A stretch of DNA of 19,988 nucleotides, taken from contig JAJPIN010000062.1 in the NCBI GenBank assembly GCA_021324715.1, forward strand, positions 1 to 19,988. The letters are read 5' to 3'. The stretch comes from Nitrososphaeria archaeon (GTDB lineage Archaea; Thermoproteota; Nitrososphaeria; Nitrososphaerales; Nitrososphaeraceae). The notes under the pieces are model-generated. The model was not told where the DNA came from. It was given only the letters and a program-made list of their open reading frames with translations, and ran no database searches. Shown piece by piece: positions 14,455-19,988 of this stretch. Each line of letters opens with the position of its first letter. The stretch's first letter is position 1. A program made the translations under genes and the position numbers.

Positions 14455-15618
14455 TCATTTACCATGATTGGTTTTTAATATATCCGTTTTGGTAATTATG
14501 CCTACAAGATCTTCTTTCTGGTTTATGACTGGGAGGCCACTAATATTGTTCCTTATCATAATTTTTGCCGCTTCAGAAATAGTAGTATTCATGTGAATTG
14601 TGATAAGTGGACTGTTCATAATCTCTTCAGCTAAAACAATTCCTATAAATCCACTCGGTAGAAATTTTTTGTACCTTTTAGGCAAAATCGTTTCTCTGCG
14701 CATTGTCAAGTCTCTTCCTCTTGAATCGATATCATAAAATTGACTGATTGGCAAAAAATCTCTAGTAGTAACTATACCTACTGGTTTGGAATTTTTCTTC
14801 ACGACTACCCTTGAAATCTTGTAAGTAGCCATAAGCATGGCAATCATATGTATCGTCTCATCGGGTGCCACACTTTGAACTTTCTGTGTCATAAATTCAT
14901 TTACAAGGACGCTCTTAGGCAGATGATAAGCATAAAGTTCGATCATGTCAGTCTTTGTGATGATTCCCTTATCTTTGCCGTTATCATCAATTACTATCAC
15001 TGAGCTTATTTTATGATTTACCATAAGCTTGGCACAATTTTCAAGACTGGCACTCTCCCTAACAGTAACAAGTCTCTTATTAATGATCTCTTTCAATGCT
15101 ATCTCATTTATACGTCTTGTAGGTGGAGTTACGTAAAGAAATCTAGCAATATCTTTTTCAGTAACTATTCCAGCTGCCTTGCCATTAAGTGATATAACTA
15201 CTCTACTAATATTATATCTTAACATTGAGTTTCTTGCGTCTAGTAACGTTTTATTTGCATCTAACATTATAATCTCCCTAGCAATGCCTTTTGCCTTTAC
15301 TAATGAGATAGAGGTTTTATCGACTTTTTTTCTAAGATATGTGTTTCCTCTTGCAGATGTCATAAGTAATCCGTGATGATATCTCAATAAATCTTTACTA
15401 ATCAATTCGGCAGTGAGTCTTCTAAGCTGCGGTTTGGATAAAGAGAAATTTTCAACTATCGCTTTCTTGGATACGCCCTTAGTAGCTGCTTCCAGAATTT
15501 CCCTAATTAATCTATCATATGAAGTAAATTGCGCTGCCGATTGTCCAGTCAAATGGATCTCCCCATAACCGTACAGATTCCGTAATGTATATTTCTTCTG
15601 ATGGTACCGTAATTGCAT
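14455..15618 (-). CDS. Winged-helix protein with four CBS repeats
   Basis: Numbered from TTG 15672, the order is: a winged-helix DNA-binding domain at about 52-115 (IREILEAATKGVSKKAIVEN, then a recognition-helix-like SKPQLRRLTAEL and a wing), then four CBS repeats at about 125-180, 195-250, 258-310 and 348-400, making two Bateman modules. Such proteins are likely transcription regulators sensing adenylates or similar ligands. I chose ATG 15618, because a minus-strand TATA-like box (about 15682-15692) puts transcription start near 15660, downstream of the TTG. The next gene is the CoA-transferase, 27 bp on, so it may control acyl-CoA genes. That is inference. It is divergent from the alcohol dehydrogenase. 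Confidence 0.85.
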   Translation of the reverse strand: MQLRYHQKKYTLRNLYGYGEIHLTGQSAAQFTSYDRLIREILEAATKGVSKKAIVENFSLSKPQLRRLTAELISKDLLRYHHGLLMTSARGNTYLRKKVDKTSISLVKAKGIAREIIMLDANKTLLDARNSMLRYNISRVVISLNGKAAGIVTEKDIARFLYVTPPTRRINEIALKEIINKRLVTVRESASLENCAKLMVNHKISSVIVIDDNGKDKGIITKTDMIELYAYHLPKSVLVNEFMTQKVQSVAPDETIHMIAMLMATYKISRVVVKKNSKPVGIVTTRDFLPISQFYDIDSRGRDLTMRRETILPKRYKKFLPSGFIGIVLAEEIMNSPLITIHMNTTISEAAKIMIRNNISGLPVINQKEDLVGIITKTDILKTNHGK

Positions 15619-15869
15619 CTGTTTCAGTTTAGATTGTAATGAATCATTTAATCCTGCATTATCTGAATGCAAAGATTTCAGGTATATTCTATTTGAGAGT
15701 AACTGAGTTAGCCCGTCTTCTTTTAGTTTCCTATTATTATCATCTTCTCATTCCTTCCTTCAGAATTTGCTGTTTCGCACTTACGTTTGCTCTACACTTT
15801 TCTGAATCCCTATTTTGTTTATTGATTTCAGTGCTGATTGTTTTAATGCTTTTTACGATGCTTCCCTAT

Positions 15870-15884
15870 AACTCACGGTGAGTT
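15870..15884. promoter_or_regulatory. 15-bp perfect palindrome
   Basis: AACTCAC, one G, then its exact reverse complement GTGAGTT. It lies 35 bp (centre to centre) upstream of the shared promoter element and 79 bp before the alcohol dehydrogenase start, so it could be a second operator for either divergent gene. Confidence 0.4.
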
Positions 15885-15902
15885 CAGTTGGGTGAAAGTT
15901 GA

Positions 15903-15919
15903 TGCAATGCACTGTACTC
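15903..15919 (+). promoter_or_regulatory. Shared promoter element before alcohol dehydrogenase
   Basis: TGCAATGCACTGTACTC, 15 of 17 bases identical to the element before Hsp20 (19365-19381). Its centre (15912) is 44 bp before ATG 15956 and about 18 bp upstream of the TATA-like AGATATATTTA (15925-15935). Both distances are the same as at Hsp20. Confidence 0.55.
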
Positions 15920-15955
15920 TTACTAGATATATTTACTCGGAATGGCTTTATCGTT

Positions 15956-17059
15956 ATGACAATACAGATGGGTAAAAATTTGGAATCAAGCGGAAACAAT
16001 ATTTGCGCAGCAAGAATTCACAAGTATGGTTCTCCGCTTGAACTTGACGATATCCAGAAACCAACGATTTCGTCTCCAGAAGAGGTGATTGTGAGAGTTG
16101 GAGCTACTGGATTGTGTCACTCTGATTTACATCTAATTAATGGAGATTGGCAGAAAAGTTTACCAGTTAGCCTACCCAAGACTCCAGGTCATGAAGTGGC
16201 CGGTTGGGTGGAAGAAATCGGAGCTTCAGTTCCTAAAAATAGTATCAAAGAAGGGGATTTAGTAGCAGTGTTTGGAGGCTGGGGATGTGGACATTGCATT
16301 TACTGTAAAAGAGGAGACGAGCAAATATGCCAATCTGCTAAGTGGCCTGGACTTTCTGAATATGATGGAGGTTTTTCCGAATACCTCCTCGTCCCTTCTT
16401 ACAAATTCCTAGTAAGGGTCGATGGACGTGCTATATCTTTGAAACCTGAAGAACTAGCTCCGCTAACAGATGCGGGACTTACCCCTTACAGGGCGATTAA
16501 AAAGGTACGACATCTTTTAGGTCCAAACAAAAACGTTGCAATAATCGGCATAGGAGGATTGGGTTTCTATGGCGTTCAATATGCACAAATTTTAGGTTCC
16601 GGTGCAAACGTCTTAGCTATGGATCGTAGTGACGATAAACTGGAGTTAGCTAAAGGTGTCGGAGCAGACTTTACACTTAATATAGCCACGTCGGAAGATA
16701 TTAGGAATAAAATTGACATTATAACCAAAGGTCAAGGCATTGATGTGGTATTGGACACTGTAGGTTTGGAAAGTACTCTCGAGACATCTGTTAACATTTT
16801 GAATAGGAATGGTGCAATAGTGGTAGTAGGATTGTTTGGGAGAGAAATCAAAGCGCCTTTATTTCAAACAGTGATCAAGGAATTTCAAATCTGTGGCTCT
16901 CTTTGGGGAAATTATAACGAGCTTAGCGAAGTTATCGAACTAGCTAAGAAGAGAAAAATTAAACATCAAATTAAAAAGTTTTCACTGTCAAAAGTGAATG
17001 AGGCAATTGACCTATTGCGTACCGGGAATATCAGTGGCCGTGCCGTAATTACCCCTTAA
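15956..17059 (+). CDS. Zinc-dependent alcohol dehydrogenase (MDR family)
   Basis: An NAD(P)-dependent medium-chain alcohol dehydrogenase, 367 residues from ATG 15956. Catalytic zinc ligands are Cys54 (GLCHSDLH) and His79-Glu80 (PGHEVAGWVEEIG). The third position has Asp172 (APLTDAGLTPYRA) where Sulfolobus-type enzymes have Cys. Structural zinc: Cys111, 114, 117 and 125 in CGHCIYCKRGDEQIC. The Rossmann fold has GIGGLG (198-203), and Asp223 at the end of the second strand favours NAD over NADP. An upstream in-frame start at 15899 would add 19 residues, but the TATA-like box at 15925-15935 lies 26 bp before ATG 15956 and would then be inside the gene. It is transcribed alone, with a shared stress-type element upstream. 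Confidence 0.9.
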   Translation: MTIQMGKNLESSGNNICAARIHKYGSPLELDDIQKPTISSPEEVIVRVGATGLCHSDLHLINGDWQKSLPVSLPKTPGHEVAGWVEEIGASVPKNSIKEGDLVAVFGGWGCGHCIYCKRGDEQICQSAKWPGLSEYDGGFSEYLLVPSYKFLVRVDGRAISLKPEELAPLTDAGLTPYRAIKKVRHLLGPNKNVAIIGIGGLGFYGVQYAQILGSGANVLAMDRSDDKLELAKGVGADFTLNIATSEDIRNKIDIITKGQGIDVVLDTVGLESTLETSVNILNRNGAIVVVGLFGREIKAPLFQTVIKEFQICGSLWGNYNELSEVIELAKKRKIKHQIKKFSLSKVNEAIDLLRTGNISGRAVITP

Positions 17060-17264
17060 TTTAGTCTCATTATTTGTAAACTATTGATAATTTTTAATAA
17101 GAAATTTCCAGATGTTCCTAGGAATGAAAAAATGAGTGTCAAAGATGAAAGTTCCTGTTTAATCGATTTTGGTAAAATTCTGTGCAATAGCATGATAATG
17201 TCTTTGCAAATATGACTACATTTTTCTAAATATGCGCAGAGGAGCATCAAATATAATGAAATGA

Positions 17265-17921
17265 ATGGATTTAAGTATAAAATATATTAATTTCCATATC
17301 GTTTTTTTGAACTGGGAAAGTATTTTGGATTTATTTGATTCAGATGAAAGTATAAAACCCAGAAAAACAAAGAGTATAACTTTCAGGTTAGATACAAAAG
17401 TAATAGAGGAATTACAAAGAGAGGCCGATCAAGGGGAGATCTCCCTAAATGTAATGGTGAATCAAGTTCTTAGGAGATTTGTCGAATGGGATAGATATGA
17501 AAACAAATTGGGTATGATTCCAATTCCAAAATCAATGTTGTCCACACTGATAGATGAAACGATGCAGCTTGCTTCAGATGCTAAAATACCAGATTTAGAG
17601 TCCTACAGGAGAAAGATTGTACACAACGCTGCAGAAACCGCCTTAAATGTAATGAAGGACTCTGTACTGTTTATGAGAAAAGATTATAGTTTTTGGACTG
17701 TGTTGGACGTACTACGAGAATATATGAAAGTCGCTGGGATTATGTCGGATCATAGGATAGAAGCAGGAAGAAAACACGTCTTCATTATACAACACGAGTT
17801 AGGAGAAAACTGGTCGTTATTTGCAAAGGAACTGCTGTCAAAGATATTTGTTGAATTGGCAAAAGTCAAGGCTGATATTAGTACGACGCCAAAAACTGTA
17901 AAGGCTGAAGTCAATTTATGA
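17265..17921 (+). CDS. Ribbon-helix-helix protein with unknown C-terminal domain
   Basis: Residues about 36-78 (KSITFRLDTKVIEELQREAD, then ISLNVMVNQVLRRFVEW) form a ribbon-helix-helix (CopG/Arc-like) motif: a beta strand and two helices that bind operators as dimers. The remaining ~140 residues are mainly helical, with HVFIIQHELGENWSLFAKEL near 171-190. I do not recognise this part; it may be a ligand or oligomerisation domain. ATG 17265 is preceded by GGAG (17241-17244) and TATA-like DNA (about 17225-17233). TTG codons at 17307 or 17325 could be the true start, since residues 1-30 look unlike the domain. It is probably a transcription regulator; targets are unknown, possibly the dyad elements nearby. 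Confidence 0.7.
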   Translation: MDLSIKYINFHIVFLNWESILDLFDSDESIKPRKTKSITFRLDTKVIEELQREADQGEISLNVMVNQVLRRFVEWDRYENKLGMIPIPKSMLSTLIDETMQLASDAKIPDLESYRRKIVHNAAETALNVMKDSVLFMRKDYSFWTVLDVLREYMKVAGIMSDHRIEAGRKHVFIIQHELGENWSLFAKELLSKIFVELAKVKADISTTPKTVKAEVNL

Positions 17922-17951
17922 AAAATAATCACTTAATTAAATGCACTAGAC

Positions 17952-17968
17952 TGTAATTCAGTGTATTC
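17952..17968 (+). promoter_or_regulatory. Shared promoter element before SnoaL-like gene
   Basis: TGTAATTCAGTGTATTC, 13 of 17 bases identical to the Hsp20 and alcohol dehydrogenase elements. Its centre (17961) is 58 bp before ATG 18019, upstream of the TATA-like GTTTATAG (17987-17994). Confidence 0.5.
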
Positions 17969-18018
17969 ATTCTGGATAAATACATAGTTTATAGAAAATT
18001 ATATAGTACAATAGGCGA

Positions 18019-18417
18019 ATGAAATTGAATCCTCCCAAATATAAAGAAAGAGAGAAGGGCAATGAAATTATAACGCATCAATACTTTAAAAGAATCAAGT
18101 CTGGGGACGTCCAAGGACTCTTGGAGCTTTTTTCAGATGACTCTATTATTTACGAACCTTTCAGCAGATCAAAACATCTATTCGGTAAATCAGAAATTGA
18201 GCCATTTCTCAAAAGTGTAATTATGGCAAATGAGGGTGTACAATATGAACTAAAGATTGTGGAGCAGAAGAATAAGTCAAAGAATAACGTCGTTGCCCTA
18301 GTAATATTTCGCAAAGAAAACGAGATAAGGTCCAGGTTCACATTCGGTTTTGAGAATTCTGATGACTTCAAAATACTTAGGAGAATTAAGTCCCTAATAA
18401 TCGAGTTCATAGATTGA
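18019..18417 (+). CDS. SnoaL/NTF2-like protein
   Basis: A 132-residue cone-shaped NTF2-like domain. The usual opening helix and strand are visible: YFKRIKSGDVQGLLELFSDD at 22-41, then SIIYEPFSRSKHLFGKSEIEPFL. After these come a long strand pair (YELKIVEQKN, VVALVIFRKEN) and a final strand. Family members are polyketide cyclases, isomerases or non-catalytic ligand binders; no catalytic set is clear here. A TATA-like box at 17987-17994 is 28 bp before ATG 18019, fitting a leaderless transcript. The shared element lies just upstream. Confidence 0.75.
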   Translation: MKLNPPKYKEREKGNEIITHQYFKRIKSGDVQGLLELFSDDSIIYEPFSRSKHLFGKSEIEPFLKSVIMANEGVQYELKIVEQKNKSKNNVVALVIFRKENEIRSRFTFGFENSDDFKILRRIKSLIIEFID

Positions 18418-18615
18418 CCGAATTTTCTGAAAAATTGTGGATTTCGAAACAATATGTTAAGTTAAGTTATTGAATTCTAAAAATTTACAATACATAATTA
18501 AGTCTATATTTTATATTGAGAATCCTGCTTAAGAAATTAGTTTTAATTGTGGACACATTCTTTTCTTGTGACTTAAAGCTCTCGGATATCAACAAAAATT
18601 AATGTCCAAATGCTC

Positions 18616-18633
18616 TGCATTACACTGAATTCA
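18616..18633 (+). promoter_or_regulatory. Shared promoter element before CBS gene (reverse orientation)
   Basis: TGCATTACACTGAATTCA. Its reverse complement shares AATTCAGTGTA with the 17952 site. The centre (18625) is 45 bp before ATG 18670, next to the dyad that covers the TATA-like box. Confidence 0.45.
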
Positions 18634-18652
18634 TGATAGATAAATATCATGA
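18631..18652 (+). promoter_or_regulatory. Inverted repeat covering the TATA box
   Basis: TCATGATA (18631-18638) and its exact reverse complement TATCATGA (18645-18652) are separated by GATAAA, so the dyad covers the TATA-like GATAAATA (18639-18646) of the CBS gene. A protein bound here would block TBP, fitting repression. Confidence 0.5.
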
Positions 18653-18669
18653 CTCATAACTATATCTAA

Positions 18670-19185
18670 ATGTACTCTGAAAAGATATCGGTATCAAATT
18701 TAATGAATCCAAAAGTCCAAACTGATTTTGAAGATCAAAATATTATGAGCGCGTGCAATATTATGTACACGAACGACATTGGATGTGTAATAATTGTTAC
18801 TCGTGCCAATAATCAAATTCCAATGGGCATAATTACTGAGCGTGACGTAGTACGAATTTTAGGTAAGCTTAATCAAGGTTTGCTCCAGACTCCACTTAAA
18901 ACGCTCATGAGTACTCCTTTAATTACCATAGAAGAGTCTGCGTCCATAAATGCGGCAACTAATCTCATGAATAACAAGAAAATTCGGAGACTCGTAGCAG
19001 TAGACAGAAATAATAAAATGACTGGAATATTGACCCAGAGAGACATATTCAACGCCATCGACAAAGATCCTAATTTATTTTCAGAATTCTACGGGAATGC
19101 ATTTTCTTCAAAATTTAATGAAATTTATGAAAGATACAATAAGTATCGATTAGAGAACTTGGTGCCAGAATTCGAAAAGTATTGA
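18670..19185 (+). CDS. CBS-domain pair protein (paralogue of 6194)
   Basis: A 171-residue Bateman module with CBS repeats at about 9-66 (MGIITERDVVRILG) and 79-132 (MTGILTQRDIFNAID) and a charged 38-residue tail ending EFEKY. It is collinear with the protein at 6194-6694, including the NDIGCV and KDPN positions and the YxRY/YxRF tail, so it is a duplicate kept on the opposite strand. Known members bind adenylates and act through a partner protein. ATG 18670 is 27 bp from its TATA-like box, so it is probably leaderless. The promoter has two overlapping candidate operators, unlike the single dyad of its paralogue, which suggests different control. Confidence 0.9.
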   Translation: MYSEKISVSNLMNPKVQTDFEDQNIMSACNIMYTNDIGCVIIVTRANNQIPMGIITERDVVRILGKLNQGLLQTPLKTLMSTPLITIEESASINAATNLMNNKKIRRLVAVDRNNKMTGILTQRDIFNAIDKDPNLFSEFYGNAFSSKFNEIYERYNKYRLENLVPEFEKY

Positions 19186-19364
19186 TTAGAGCTTGATGTG
19201 AAATTTACAAATATCTATGGATGATTTCCTTTTAATTATTTTATTTAATCGAGTACTTTACTATGAAATGAAACGATTGGTTTAATGAAGACTTATTATG
19301 GTTACACAAATTTTCCATACTAGAAGGTATCCCTAATAGCTAACACAATATATGCGGTATAACC

Positions 19365-19381
19365 TGCAATGCAGTGTACGC
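19365..19381 (+). promoter_or_regulatory. Shared promoter element before Hsp20
   Basis: TGCAATGCAGTGTACGC. Its centre (19374) is 44 bp before ATG 19418 and 18 bp upstream of the TATA-like TTAAAATAAG (19388-19397). It differs at only two of 17 bases from the alcohol dehydrogenase element. Confidence 0.55.
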
Positions 19382-19417
19382 TCAGTCTTAAAATAAGTTT
19401 ATTTGCCGTATATTTAC

Positions 19418-19903
19418 ATGACATCTGGAAAGTCAGAGATTGCAAGAAGTAAAGGGGCATTTCCTACGGCATTCGACGACATATTTGAAAGCTTTAGAAG
19501 GGATATGGAGGATGCGTTCTTCTTACCCAGTCCATTATTTGGAAGGCGAAGAGAAATTGCATCAGATTTCGAAACTCGTTTTCCATTATGCGATATGGAA
19601 GATTTAGGAGATAAATATGAAATTACTATAGAAACTCCAGGTATCCCAAAAGAAAAGGTAACTGTTAAGGCGAGTGCCGACTATATCGATGTTTCAGGAG
19701 AACAGGAAAAAAAGTCAGAAGAGAAAAGAAAAAATTACTTGTATAATGAGAGGTCGTATAGCTCATTAAGAAGACGTATATCAACACCTGAAGAAATTGT
19801 TCCTTCAAAAATAGATGCAAAAATAGAAAATGGGATATTGCATATACAGGTTCCGAAAAAAACACCAATAAAAAACGAAGAGACTAAAGTGGAAATAAAG
19901 TAG
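19418..19903 (+). CDS. hsp20: Small heat shock protein (Hsp20 family)
   Basis: An ATP-independent holdase that binds unfolding proteins, forming cytoplasmic oligomers. 161 residues from ATG 19418. The N-terminal arm (1-53) has FDDIFESFRRDMEDAF. The alpha-crystallin domain (about 54-149) has YEITIETPGIPKEKVTV, ERSYSSLRRRISTPEE and the closing IENGILHIQVPKK. The C-terminal tail ends VEIK, in the place of the I-X-I anchor. I chose ATG 19418 over TTG 19403, because a TATA-like box is centred 26 bp upstream of the ATG. A nine-T run follows the gene. The shared element upstream fits stress control. Confidence 0.92.
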   Translation: MTSGKSEIARSKGAFPTAFDDIFESFRRDMEDAFFLPSPLFGRRREIASDFETRFPLCDMEDLGDKYEITIETPGIPKEKVTVKASADYIDVSGEQEKKSEEKRKNYLYNERSYSSLRRRISTPEEIVPSKIDAKIENGILHIQVPKKTPIKNEETKVEIK

Positions 19904-19924
19904 ATTATGAACTAACTGTCCATA

Positions 19925-19933
19925 TTTTTTTTT
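19925..19933 (+). terminator. T-run terminator of hsp20
   Basis: Nine consecutive T, 22 bp after the hsp20 stop, with no hairpin before it. This is the usual intrinsic termination signal in archaea. Confidence 0.45.
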
Positions 19934-19988
19934 GACGACCATTTCTGTCAATAATCACGATAGCAATTGTATAGATTTGATTAGTTTC

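Larger units (their letters stand above)
15619..15955. other. Divergent intergenic region, CBS regulator/alcohol dehydrogenase
   Basis: 337 bp. It contains, left to right, a minus-strand TATA-like box (about 15682-15692), an 11-bp palindrome TAACTGAGTTA (15700-15710), a palindrome AACTCAC-G-GTGAGTT (15870-15884), the TGYAWTKCASTGYA element (15903-15919) and a plus-strand TATA-like box (15925-15935). Open frames across 15639-15881 are hydrophobic shadows. No gene is supported. Confidence 0.45.

Noticed and set aside
15639..15881. 80-residue hydrophobic plus-strand frame
   Set aside because: It overlaps the 5' end and promoter of the CBS regulator gene and has a composition expected from AT-rich noncoding DNA.
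1..19988. CRISPR array, insertion sequence or prophage
   Set aside because: No regular repeat-spacer pattern, transposase, integrase or terminal repeats were found on either strand.

Overview
The window reads as archaeal chromosome, most likely from a soil-type Nitrososphaeria (Thaumarchaeota; Nitrososphaera/Nitrosocosmicus-like). This is an inference. It rests on the low GC, on single-gene leaderless promoters with a TATA-like box about 24-35 bp before the start codon, on the dense set of CBS, UspA, small zinc-ribbon and PsbP-like proteins, and on a biotin carboxylase/BCCP/carboxyltransferase set of the kind used by the archaeal 3-hydroxypropionate/4-hydroxybutyrate cycle. No rRNA, tRNA, IS element or CRISPR array was seen.

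Layout. 1-590: relic of a small zinc-ribbon gene, then the accC promoter. 594-2513: biotin carboxylase and BCCP, 3 bp apart. 2545-4162: minus-strand CBS-zinc-finger protein, a gap with a possible superoxide dismutase remnant, then a membrane zinc-ribbon/UspA operon. 4483-5941: glycosyltransferase and a tiny C2H2 protein. 6194-8330: CBS-pair protein, PsbP-like exported protein with a 13-bp duplication over its start, and an ABM-fold enzyme. 8691-10733: two paralogous exported alpha/beta hydrolases, the second with a probable frameshift in its signal peptide. 10916-11074: tiny zinc-ribbon protein. 11104-15618: minus-strand cluster of a winged-helix/four-CBS protein, a fused CoA-transferase and an acyl-CoA carboxylase carboxyltransferase. 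15956-19903: alcohol dehydrogenase, ribbon-helix-helix protein, SnoaL-like protein, a second CBS-pair protein and Hsp20.

How the genes fit together. The accC-BCCP pair and the carboxyltransferase 9 kb away can together form a complete biotin-dependent acyl-CoA carboxylase. The adjacent CoA-transferase and the CBS protein ahead of it suggest acyl-CoA metabolism under adenylate control. Much of the rest looks like stress and redox response.

The main new observation is a recurring dyad-like element, approximately TGYAWTKCASTGYA. Its centre lies 44-58 bp before the start codon, just upstream of the TATA box, at six separate genes: the zinc-ribbon/UspA operon, the tiny zinc ribbon, the alcohol dehydrogenase, the SnoaL-like protein, a CBS protein and Hsp20. 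It is a candidate operator for an undescribed stress regulon. Further dyads sit in the same position at other promoters. Several genes also show recent damage at their 5' ends or in homopolymers.
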